From NCBI GenBank assembly GCA_963665265.2, contig CAXXHQ010000001.1, positions 1 to 64,000 of the forward strand: a stretch of 64,000 bases of DNA, written 5' to 3'. This stretch comes from CAXXHQ01 sp963665265. Lineage in GTDB: Bacteria > Planctomycetota > Planctomycetia > Pirellulales > Thermoguttaceae. Both the position numbers and the translations under genes were made by a program. The notes beneath the pieces are model-generated. The model searched no databases. It saw only the letters and a list, made by a program, of their open reading frames with translations, and was not told where the DNA came from. Shown here one piece after another: positions 7,660 to 13,662 of the stretch (its first letter is position 1; the number at the start of each line of letters is the position of its first letter).

Positions 7660-8039
7660 CACCACTTAATCAGCACGCCTTTGAACGGCAGGCCGTATGT
7701 CGCGTTGAACCAATCAAGCATTTCGTTGAGATTCTCAAATCCGTCGGCTTTGGCAAGCTCCGATGATTTACGATAGGAAATCAACTTCCCGGCGATCAGC
7801 ACACGAGGCACAAATTGAAAATCAATCACGTCGATGTTCAGCTTGATCTCTTCCGCGCTTTTGCAAAAATCTTCACCCAACCGCCGTACCTTCGAGCGAT
7901 AGGCCACGCCTTCCCAGGCGCTCAGGATCAGCTTGTCGCCCGGCCTTATCGGGCGTTTTCGTTCGGGTCGAATCGTTTGGCGTTTCTCGCCGCGTTCAAC
8001 GGCGCCGGCGAAGCGGCGGTCAAAAAGAAGTTGCGGCAT
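7659..8039 (-). CDS. ASCH-domain protein
   Basis: The protein of 126 residues has the ASCH pattern: N-terminal KRQTIRPERKRPIRPGDKLIL followed by a beta-rich part with Cys (GEDFCKSAEEIKL) and a C-terminal helix DGFENLNEMLDWFNATYG. ASCH domains are RNA-binding PUA-like folds, and phages often encode short single-domain forms. It overlaps the PP-loop gene by one base and the gene upstream by 20 bases, with GGGGAATC as ribosome site. Its target is unknown. Confidence 0.75.
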   Translation of the reverse strand: MPQLLFDRRFAGAVERGEKRQTIRPERKRPIRPGDKLILSAWEGVAYRSKVRRLGEDFCKSAEEIKLNIDVIDFQFVPRVLIAGKLISYRKSSELAKADGFENLNEMLDWFNATYGLPFKGVLIKW

Positions 8040-8268
8040 TTTGATTCCCCCAAGCTACAGGTTTGGTGATACTAGCGGCCACCATCTCCGCGAATTTCCG
8101 ATTCACGTAATCATTCAATTCAGCATTGGTAATAGGTATGATCTCGCCCGCAATACGCGCCGCCGCCTGCCTATTGGCAACTCCGCGTGAAATGCGGATG
8201 CTGGTGGCGGTTCCTAGTAGTTTGCTATTTACAAATACGCTTGCGTTCTTAACGGAGATTGGCGGCAT
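8020..8268 (-). CDS. Small hypothetical protein
   Basis: ATG at 8268 follows GGAAAGAAACG; a TTG at 8283 is less likely. The 82-residue product starts MPPISVKNASVFVNSKLLGT and has a helical C-terminal half. No family is recognised. A 12-bp palindrome sits just upstream of the ribosome site, so the start may be structurally controlled. Confidence 0.55.
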   Translation of the reverse strand: MPPISVKNASVFVNSKLLGTATSIRISRGVANRQAAARIAGEIIPITNAELNDYVNRKFAEMVAASITKPVAWGNQNAATSF

Positions 8269-8285
8269 TTCGTTTCTTTCCAATT

Positions 8286-8322
8286 CGCTCGGCGCCGCAA
8301 CTACGAGTCACGGCGCCGAGCG
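8286..8322 (-). promoter_or_regulatory. 12-bp perfect inverted repeat in a leader between csrA and the next gene
   Basis: CGCTCGGCGCCG (8286-8297) pairs perfectly with 8311-8322 across a 13-base loop. It has no T-run, so it is unlikely to be a terminator. It lies directly upstream of the GGAAAG ribosome site of the gene that starts at 8268 and just downstream of the csrA stop, so a role in translation control or mRNA processing is plausible. Confidence 0.6.
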
Positions 8323-8339
8323 TCCTACTTAGGAGTTTC

Positions 8340-8522
8340 TTACGCGGCCTCGTTCCGGTTTTCGCGTGCGATCGCCGCGGCTACTTCGCTACGATGAACT
8401 GGCGTTTCCTTTGGCGCTTCGACGCCGAGCCGAACTTTGTCGCCGCGAATATCGACGACGACGATCGTTATGCCGTTGCCGATGACGATGCTTTCGTTCT
8501 TTTTGCGGGATAGAACTAACAT
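8340..8522 (-). CDS. csrA: Carbon storage regulator CsrA
   Basis: This 60-residue protein has the full CsrA pattern: MLVLSRKKNESIVIGN, then ITIVVVDIRGDKVRLGVEAP and VHRSEVAAAI. The N-terminal L-x-R and the later R-S-E-V positions are the known RNA-binding sites. CsrA dimers bind ANGGA motifs in leaders, often covering ribosome sites. The ATG at 8522 follows AAAGGAA, itself an ANGGA match, so self-control is possible. It is in an element that also encodes a second CsrA-type protein at 10,993-11,259. Confidence 0.93.
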   Translation of the reverse strand: MLVLSRKKNESIVIGNGITIVVVDIRGDKVRLGVEAPKETPVHRSEVAAAIARENRNEAA

Positions 8523-8571
8523 TTTCGATTCCTTTCGTTCTGGGTGGGGCGGGAAATCCTTTTCGCGACGA

Positions 8572-9363
8572 TTAAGGCCAGGTGTATTCGCCGTGGTTTG
8601 AAATAAACTCGTTGACCGCGTCCTCGATTTGCGTCGCCAATTCTCGGCCTATGCCCTGAACTCCCTCGAACCAGCCGAGCGGATTCGCGAGCATGAGCTG
8701 TCGAACCTTTCCGATCTGATCCTTATTTACTGAGTAGAGTCGCATGCGAAGAGCGGCGGGGAGATCGAGAGCGTTGATATCGACCAAGTCGCCGTTGGCG
8801 GCGTCGGGGCCGTCGATCGCTTCAAGCAAAGGATGGGAGCCGGGCGTCGGTTTTTCGTGCCGTGAGTTGCAAATCGCGCGAAGCCGATTGATCTGCTTTT
8901 GGTAGTAACGCTCCGCCTCGGACGCGATATGCTTGGCGTCGGCGGCCTCTTCGCGTTTCTCCTTGGCGTATGCTTCGAGCTCCTGAAAGTCGGCGTAAGA
9001 TCGTTCGATTGCCGCGTTTTGCTTCTCGATCCTCTCAAGAACAATCTCCGGATCGATCGGCAACCCCGGTTCGGCGTCGGTCGTCTCGGGGGAATAGCCG
9101 TCAACCTCCTTAATCAAGTGGGGTTTCTTCGCTTTCTTCGCCGCTTTTTTCGTCGCTCGTTTTGCAGTCTTTGCCATGTCGTCGATTCCTTTCTGGTTAT
9201 GGAATCCGGGGTTTTGGTTATCGGGAACAAAATCGGGGTTATAAAAATGCCCGCAACAGGGGCACTTTTCATTCGGGAAATGTTTGCACGCTGAACAAAA
9301 CTGGTCCGCCGGCGTCGGCATTCGGCCGTTGATTCGCAGGAATGATTCGAGAGGTCCGCTCAT
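8572..9363 (-). CDS. Hypothetical protein with N-terminal zinc-finger-like motif and coiled coil
   Basis: The 263-residue protein starts at ATG 9363, which overlaps the stop of the replication gene (ATGA) and follows GGAGGC. Residues 22-40 hold four Cys (FCSACKHFPNEKCPCCGHFY), a zinc-ribbon look. A Lys/Ala-rich stretch (residues 63-84) and a long charged helix (about 108-170) follow, then a compact C-terminus. An internal ATG at residue 63 has its own AAAGGA site, so a shorter product lacking the Cys motif may also be made. No family is recognised; position suggests a DNA replication or recombination accessory. Confidence 0.6.
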   Translation of the reverse strand: MSGPLESFLRINGRMPTPADQFCSACKHFPNEKCPCCGHFYNPDFVPDNQNPGFHNQKGIDDMAKTAKRATKKAAKKAKKPHLIKEVDGYSPETTDAEPGLPIDPEIVLERIEKQNAAIERSYADFQELEAYAKEKREEAADAKHIASEAERYYQKQINRLRAICNSRHEKPTPGSHPLLEAIDGPDAANGDLVDINALDLPAALRMRLYSVNKDQIGKVRQLMLANPLGWFEGVQGIGRELATQIEDAVNEFISNHGEYTWP

Positions 9364-10505
9364 GTAGCCTCCGGGAATCGCTTGCCGAGGGTGCGATTGA
9401 AAGCGGCGAGGACGGACGGCGCCATGCTCGCTTTGGTTACGTTCGACGGGCTCGGCGGCACCGGGGATTCGCTAGGGGCCGGTAATTCGGGCACCTGATC
9501 TTCCTTGGCTTGCGTTCGGATATAAGCTCTCGCCCTTGGCCTAGCTGCCTTCCAGGCGTCGGCAAATACCGCTGGCGCGTCTTCCGCCCGGCATAGGCCG
9601 ACGTACTCGCAAAGGGCGTTGGTGAGCGTGCGGCGCAGATAGCCGCATTTGTCGCGGGCGTTTCGCTTCGTCGCTTGCAAGCCGTGTTCTAGCCAGTCGG
9701 CGCCGAACCTCTCGGACATGATCGCGCAGCACAAGAGCAACTCGCTTTGGTTCTGCACAAGCCGGTAGTTCGCAGGATAGAGCGAGCGGCGAAGATGGGC
9801 GAAGCGTTTTAGAATTTCATCCCAAGGTAGCTTCTCTTTGACGACGTCGTCGTCATACGGAACGCAAGAAGAGTTATTCTCAAGAACTAACCCATGGTGT
9901 TGGTTATAAGTTATATTATTTAATATATCTTCACTGGGGTGCTTTTTTGGGAACACCCCATGTCTTTTGGCGACAGGGGTATGTTCTATAAAAGCATGGG
10001 GGTGTTGCAGGAAAGCAGGGGGCGCGGAAGGTATCGCGCTGAGATGACCGGCTTCTTTAGCCGAGGTGAGATGGGTTTCGACCGCTTCATGGCGGTCGGG
10101 CGACTCGGTCGGAGTAGCCGTGAAGTCTTGGGCGGGCGTCCCAAGGATTGATGATATTATCGGCCAATTGATTCGGTAGGCGTTAGCCTTTTGCCCGCGA
10201 GCGTGTTGAGCGGTGACGACGACCAACCCCAATTCCGAGGCCCGCTCGATCGCCGAGCGAGTTTTCGAGAGCGAGCAGGAAAACCCCCACGGCATACGCA
10301 TTAGCTCGGCGTAGCTTGCAACGAGGGCGGAGCCGGGGTATTGTTCCTCGAAATCGAAGAGCAAGCGAACGAAGACGAATACGGAGCAATCAACGGGAAC
10401 GAGACGAAGAGCGCGGCCGAGCGTGTTGCGCCGCTCGTAGTAAGCCGCGTCGGCTCCGCGAAAGTCGAGATAGTTTTGCGCGTTTCCGCTTCCGTGCCGT
10501 GTCAT
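9360..10505 (-). CDS. Replication-initiator-like protein (winged-helix, phage O-like)
   Basis: The N-terminal 110 residues look like a replication-initiator winged helix (FDFEEQYPGSALVASYAELM, then KTRSAIERASELGLVVV). A long low-complexity linker follows and a C-terminal helical domain (LPWDEILKRFAHLRRSLYP onward) as in DnaD-like or lambda O-like proteins. The central linker DNA is AT-rich and contains iteron-like repeats, as expected if the origin lies inside the gene. Neighbours are CsrA and zinc-finger proteins. ATG at 10,505 follows GGAGCGTAACGG. Function rests on layout and repeats, not on a definite family match. Confidence 0.55.
   Translation of the reverse strand: MTRHGSGNAQNYLDFRGADAAYYERRNTLGRALRLVPVDCSVFVFVRLLFDFEEQYPGSALVASYAELMRMPWGFSCSLSKTRSAIERASELGLVVVTAQHARGQKANAYRINWPIISSILGTPAQDFTATPTESPDRHEAVETHLTSAKEAGHLSAIPSAPPAFLQHPHAFIEHTPVAKRHGVFPKKHPSEDILNNITYNQHHGLVLENNSSCVPYDDDVVKEKLPWDEILKRFAHLRRSLYPANYRLVQNQSELLLCCAIMSERFGADWLEHGLQATKRNARDKCGYLRRTLTNALCEYVGLCRAEDAPAVFADAWKAARPRARAYIRTQAKEDQVPELPAPSESPVPPSPSNVTKASMAPSVLAAFNRTLGKRFPEAT
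9893..10006. other. Candidate replication origin: iteron-like repeats and AT-rich stretch
   Basis: Inside the replication gene are three close copies of CATGG(0-2 G)TGTT: 9893-9901, 9952-9962 (inverted) and 9995-10006. Two weaker copies lie at 9934-9944 and 9974-9985. Spacing is about 20 bases, or two helical turns. An AT-rich run (9902-9932) follows the first copy. This is the lambda-type layout of iterons plus a melting region within an O-like gene. Confidence 0.5.
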
Positions 10506-10508
10506 CCG

Positions 10509-11054
10509 TTACGCTCCAATTCCTCGATACATGATCCGTGATCGAATTTCGCAAAGGACCGTCGTCGCATGTAACTCTGGCGACGGCGCCACCGCTACAG
10601 CGATCGCATAGCGTTTATTGAGAGTCACTCGCAACGCTTGTTCGCGGAGTGAGGTCGGCCATTCGAGAGAGTCCGGGGCGAAAGAAAGCAAATCGCCGAC
10701 GTCGGCCGCGACGGGGTTTAGTCCGAGTTTCGCGCCGAGGAGGGGGAATTCAAAAATAGTGGACGTTCTAACTTTAACGTTGCCTGTGCCGCGACTGGCG
10801 TTGATTGAGACGCCTAAAAAGTAGTCGACCGCCAACGCCATTAAGTCTTCGCGGCAATTAGGATAGAGCGGCGTATTATCAATCGCCGCCGAAAAACTCC
10901 TCGGCGTGTGCGCCTCTCCATGAAAGAACAGCACCAAATCGCCGAGGAGAATTTCGACGCCGAACGCTACCGGGACCACAACGTCAAGATCATTAGCGCG
11001 CCAGCGGGAGCAATCTTTTCGTTCGTAAATTTCGTCCAGTGTTTTTTGATTCAT
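10509..11054 (-). CDS. Hypothetical protein
   Basis: This 181-residue protein has no recognised domain. It has a C-terminal Ala/Val-rich part (AVAVAPSPELHATTVL) and no predicted membrane helix. Its ATG at 11,054 lies within the C-terminal coding part of the second CsrA-type gene, overlapping by about 60 bases, so one of the two is probably longer than real. It ends four bases before the replication gene, suggesting co-transcription. Confidence 0.55.
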   Translation of the reverse strand: MNQKTLDEIYERKDCSRWRANDLDVVVPVAFGVEILLGDLVLFFHGEAHTPRSFSAAIDNTPLYPNCREDLMALAVDYFLGVSINASRGTGNVKVRTSTIFEFPLLGAKLGLNPVAADVGDLLSFAPDSLEWPTSLREQALRVTLNKRYAIAVAVAPSPELHATTVLCEIRSRIMYRGIGA

Positions 11055-11259
11055 TTGTTCCGTCCAATGCGATCGCCTGCCGGGGCTTTCGCGTTCCGTT
11101 GATTAATTTGTCCAGCGCCACTTCTTCGCGATCTACCGGCATTCCGCGCGGCGCGTCGATTCCGACCCACGCCGTTCCGTCTTCAATCTTGGTTAAGGTG
11201 ATTGTGATGTTGTCGCCGACGATGATTTTTTGCCCAGGTTTTCTCGCTAAAACTAACAT
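10993..11259 (-). CDS. csrA: Second CsrA-type regulator with C-terminal extension
   Basis: The N-terminal 55 residues follow CsrA (MLVLARKPGQKIIVGDN, ITITLTKIEDGTAWVGIDAP, VDREEVAL). About 35 basic residues extend past the usual end. The CsrA portion keeps the key L-x-R and R-E-E-V positions. The extension overlaps the next gene by about 60 bases, so the true end may be earlier or the next start later. ATG at 11,259 is the canonical start; an upstream GTG at 11,268 is less likely. Two CsrA-type genes in one element is unusual. Confidence 0.75.
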   Translation of the reverse strand: MLVLARKPGQKIIVGDNITITLTKIEDGTAWVGIDAPRGMPVDREEVALDKLINGTRKPRQAIALDGTNESKNTGRNLRTKRLLPLAR

Positions 11260-11414
11260 GATTTGCACCCATTTGTTTTTGGATTAATCCTCCGTTGTAA
11301 AAAATTCCTTTCCGATGAGTCCTGTCCGTGGTCCTCATCGGACCTACTCCGTTACTCCCGGCTCGACTAACCTCCATCGCTCGCCGGGTCCGCTCCACTC
11401 CATTTTCGTGGCCG

Positions 11415-11513
11415 CTACCACGCGAAGAAATTCGCGTAGAAAATCACAGCCGCCATCGCAAGGACAATCGCGTCGCATGCGTATTGTGCGGCGCCGTAAT
11501 GCTTGTCGTTCAT
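11415..11513 (-). CDS. 32-residue single-pass membrane microprotein
   Basis: The ATG at 11,513 overlaps the stop of the upstream gene (ATGA), a sign of translational coupling. The 32 residues include one hydrophobic stretch, AIVLAMAAVIFYANFF. It ends in TAG. A further 19-residue open frame (MEWSGPGERWRLVEP and on, about 11,341-11,400) follows, but I cannot tell whether it is real. No family is recognised; small single-helix proteins in phages can be exclusion or lysis-control factors. Confidence 0.4.
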   Translation of the reverse strand: MNDKHYGAAQYACDAIVLAMAAVIFYANFFAW

Positions 11514-11749
11514 TTCTCTTGATCTCCGAAGCAAAGTGCGCGTTCCAAAGCATCGTTGATTTGTTGGGTGATCGTTTCGCGTTCCGACTCGTAATCGACC
11601 TCGTCATCGTTCGGGTCGTACAGAGTTACCACAACTCCGGAGTTATAGAAGGAGACGCTTATGGAATATGCCTCCGGCAGATAATTGCATGCGACTTCGA
11701 TCGCATTGCGAATCGATTTATGCCGCCGGCGTTCGTCGCTGATCTTCAT
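11510..11749 (-). CDS. Small hypothetical protein
   Basis: I chose ATG at 11,749 because it follows ACGGAG; an earlier start at 11,803 lacks a good ribosome site. The product of about 79 residues starts MKISDERRRHKSI and has beta-rich acidic segments (ISVSFYNSGVVVTLYDPNDDE). No family is recognised. Its stop overlaps the start of the microprotein. Confidence 0.55.
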   Translation of the reverse strand: MKISDERRRHKSIRNAIEVACNYLPEAYSISVSFYNSGVVVTLYDPNDDEVDYESERETITQQINDALERALCFGDQEK

Positions 11750-11880
11750 TCCAAAACTCCGTTTTATGATTGTGCTGATATCAAAACCTCCGTGTCTCTC
11801 CACGGTGTCAAGCCTTCGCAGTCGGTACGCCGTTCGGCGGTTTTGCGCGTTTCGTTCGTGAGTTAGCCCGGCTTTCAGCT

Positions 11881-11975
11881 AGCTCCCGTCGGAGGCTTAG
11901 TGTGCTCGCCTCTCCGAAGTGGCCTTTCTAGGGTCTGGCTGCTTGAATTCGAGCGGCAGTCAGGTGGCCCCATAA
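11881..11975. other. Non-coding stretch with imperfect hairpins
   Basis: The gap 11,750-12,172 has no convincing protein gene. Besides the tRNA-like gene at 12,017-12,084, it contains a GAGGC/GCCTC hairpin near 11,892-11,913 and a bulged hairpin around CTGGCTG (11,935-11,962) with a GAATTC loop. I cannot assign a function. Confidence 0.35.
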
Positions 11976-12016
11976 TCACGCGGCCAACTTCATCATTTAC
12001 ATATCCGACTTCAAAG

Positions 12017-12084
12017 CGGCCCTGGCGGGATTTGAACCCGCGTCCTCGTGCGTCCACGCGCTCACCAAACTGAGCTACAGAGCC
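12017..12084 (-). tRNA. tRNA-like gene lacking a normal anticodon loop
   Basis: On the minus strand a 7-bp acceptor stem (GGCTCTG with CAGGGCC), a D arm (GCTC/GAGC) and a perfect T arm (GCGGG-TTCAAAT-CCCGC) are all present. The expected anticodon arm has only CGTGGACGCACG, about five bases shorter than a normal 17-base arm; the stem CGTG/CACG would enclose only GACG. Total length is 67 bases plus a discriminator G, and CCA is not encoded. It is therefore either a tRNA pseudogene with a deleted loop or a non-decoding tRNA-like RNA of the element. Confidence 0.55.
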
Positions 12085-12172
12085 AATCAAAACCTGCCGC
12101 TGTTTTCCCTTGCGGGACGGCTCGCGGCGCTCCACGCGTCGATTGCAAGGCCAGACGCTAGGCCGTCGTTCG

Positions 12173-13309
12173 TTACGCAGCCGCCTCGACCGGAGCGGAT
12201 TCAGAAGCGGGCGCCGGAGTCGGCGTCGGGACGCGAAGCGAATCCGGATTGATTCGAGATACGACGTCGAGCAACATTCCGTCGCCGCATTTCTCTTGCG
12301 CGAACCTCAACTGGACGTCGATCGGCGCTTTCAAAAAGCTGATGTACGTCACGAGCATTTCGGCGAGCGGAAGATTCTTTTCTCCGCCGGAGGCGTCCGC
12401 GCTAATCTCGGAGCTTTCGAGACGGAATCGTCCGGAATCTCCATATCGAAGAACCGCCGTGCGGTCGGAGTACATATTGAGGCATACGCTCTTATTGCCT
12501 CGCCGTTGATCGATTTCGGCGAGCATGTCAAAGAGAATCGTTACGGTCGGCTCTTTCTGGAGCTTCTTTAGGAGCTCTAAGCCTTCCGCAACCTTGGAGC
12601 CCAATTCACTGTTGGCTTTCGCGAGCGCCGCCTCTAACGAGGCGATGCGTGCGATGTGCGGATTCTTCGGGCAATTCTTCACATGCTCCATCGCAGCCGA
12701 AAGGTTCGCGTCCGTCTCGGCTAAGGTTCCCGATGATATCAACTCGCCGCAGTACTCGCAAAAGAACCTCCGCTCTTTGCTATTGAGTTCTCGAATTTCA
12801 GCGTCACGTTGTTCCAGCGTTCGCATTTGGTCGGCCGCAATCTCGTGCATTTCGATAAGACACTCTTCGAGCTTGGCGATCTTCGCCTCGGCGGCGGCGA
12901 AGTCGGGGTACTGCGATGCCATCGCCCATAGAGCAAGATCGATAGCGTTGGCAATTGTCGTTGTGTCTCGTCTATCCAACTCGTCGTATTTTTCGCTAAG
13001 TTCGTCGGAGGTAACTTTTCTCGACTGACGAACGCCGCCGAATTTACTAAGAACACTTCGGGAAAATCCGCGCCCGGCCGCACGATAATTTTCGTAGTCG
13101 AGGGATTGAAAGTTCTTGACAAACTCATCCAACTCTTCGTCGCTCGGCTCTTTCACCGAGATGAGCGCCCTCAACTCCTCTACCTTCGCCTTGATGAAAT
13201 TGGAGTCGGGCGAATAGCCGCTATTTCCGATCTCCGCGACCTCTTCCTCCGCTGAATTCATGCGCCAAATATTCGTCAGAAATTGCGCTAACTCCTTATC
13301 CGTGACCAT
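12173..13309 (-). CDS. Hypothetical coiled-coil protein with Cys/His zinc-finger-like motif
   Basis: This 378-residue protein starts at ATG 13,309 after GGAAGGAAATAG. A helical N-terminal half precedes a long coiled coil (EAKIAKLEECLIEMHEIAAD onward). A C-x2-C then x-H-x4-C pattern (FFCEYCGEL, with HVKNC) suggests a zinc-binding insert of about 30 residues. The C-terminus ends in a Pro/Thr/Ala tail. No family is recognised. A much longer open frame runs upstream through the integrase, but it is not credible. It is preceded by a strong hairpin and a tRNA-like RNA. Confidence 0.6.
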   Translation of the reverse strand: MVTDKELAQFLTNIWRMNSAEEEVAEIGNSGYSPDSNFIKAKVEELRALISVKEPSDEELDEFVKNFQSLDYENYRAAGRGFSRSVLSKFGGVRQSRKVTSDELSEKYDELDRRDTTTIANAIDLALWAMASQYPDFAAAEAKIAKLEECLIEMHEIAADQMRTLEQRDAEIRELNSKERRFFCEYCGELISSGTLAETDANLSAAMEHVKNCPKNPHIARIASLEAALAKANSELGSKVAEGLELLKKLQKEPTVTILFDMLAEIDQRRGNKSVCLNMYSDRTAVLRYGDSGRFRLESSEISADASGGEKNLPLAEMLVTYISFLKAPIDVQLRFAQEKCGDGMLLDVVSRINPDSLRVPTPTPAPASESAPVEAAA

Positions 13310-13335
13310 GCTATTTCCTTCCGTTGTTTTGAGAT

Positions 13336-13378
13336 CTAAAATCCCCGCGCCCGGCCGAGCGGCCGGAAAAACGCGGGG
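13336..13378 (-). terminator. Strong double hairpin with T-run downstream of a tRNA-like RNA
   Basis: On the minus strand CCCCGCG pairs with CGCGGGG (13,343-13,378) around an inner CCGGCC/GGCCGG hairpin, followed by ATTTTAG. It lies between the tRNA-like RNA and the gene starting at 13,309, and so fits a terminator for the RNA or a leader hairpin for that gene. Confidence 0.6.
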
Positions 13379-13391
13379 CAAAAGAGATACA

Positions 13392-13462
13392 GTCCCGACG
13401 GCCGGAATTGATCCGGCCCGCGCGACGGCATTCGTTGTCGCGCGGCCAACATGGATCGGGAC
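13392..13462 (-). ncRNA. tRNA-like RNA with abnormal D and anticodon arms
   Basis: The 71-base minus-strand RNA has a perfect 7-bp acceptor stem (GTCCCGA/TCGGGAC), a T-like arm (GCCGG-ATCAATT-CCGGC) and a central arm of 7 bp (GCGCGAC/GTCGCGC) with a 10-base loop (AACGAATGCC). The D arm is reduced to about 12 bases. In the T loop T55, C56 and A58 are kept, but T54 is A. This is not a standard tRNA; no anticodon can be assigned. It lies in a gap with further strong hairpins. Confidence 0.45.
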
Positions 13463-13578
13463 GCCGTCGAGGCGAGGCGACGGCACGACGCTCCGGGGAC
13501 AGGAGCGAGAATCGAAATAAGAAAGACGCGCCACGAGCTCGGCGGGGCAGGGACCGAGAGGAAAATCGTGACGCGTCT
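13463..13578 (-). ncRNA. Cluster of structured RNA hairpins next to the integrase terminator
   Basis: Three elements follow each other. GCCGTCG/CGACGGC (13,463-13,484) and CGCTCC/GGAGCG (13,489-13,507) are perfect hairpins. 13,524-13,536 pairs with 13,566-13,578 as a 13-bp helix with one wobble that is only G-U on the minus strand, enclosing an inner CTCGG/CCGAG stem. No protein gene covers this stretch. The wobble orientation suggests a minus-strand transcript. The function is unknown. Confidence 0.45.
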
Positions 13579-13590
13579 GTGGGGCGTTTG

Positions 13591-13630
13591 AAAAATCGGC
13601 GAGAGGCATTCCGCTAGAAACGCTCTCGCC
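13591..13630 (-). terminator. Rho-independent terminator of the integrase gene
   Basis: On the minus strand GGCGAGAG (13,623-13,630) pairs perfectly with CTCTCGCC (13,598-13,605), followed by GATTTTTC. It starts about 33 bases after the integrase stop. Confidence 0.7.
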
Positions 13631-13662
13631 GAAAATGGAACGGCTCGAAGCCGCGTTGAGGA

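Noticed and set aside
4832..8039. Element-wide recoding of TAG as a sense codon
   Set aside because: The sigma factor, DUF1064, DUF5131, PP-loop and integrase genes all end normally in TAG, so the TAG in the HD gene is an isolated event.
11315..11866. Plus-strand frame of 183 codons
   Set aside because: Arg/Ser-rich with no ribosome site; it is the complement of minus-strand genes.
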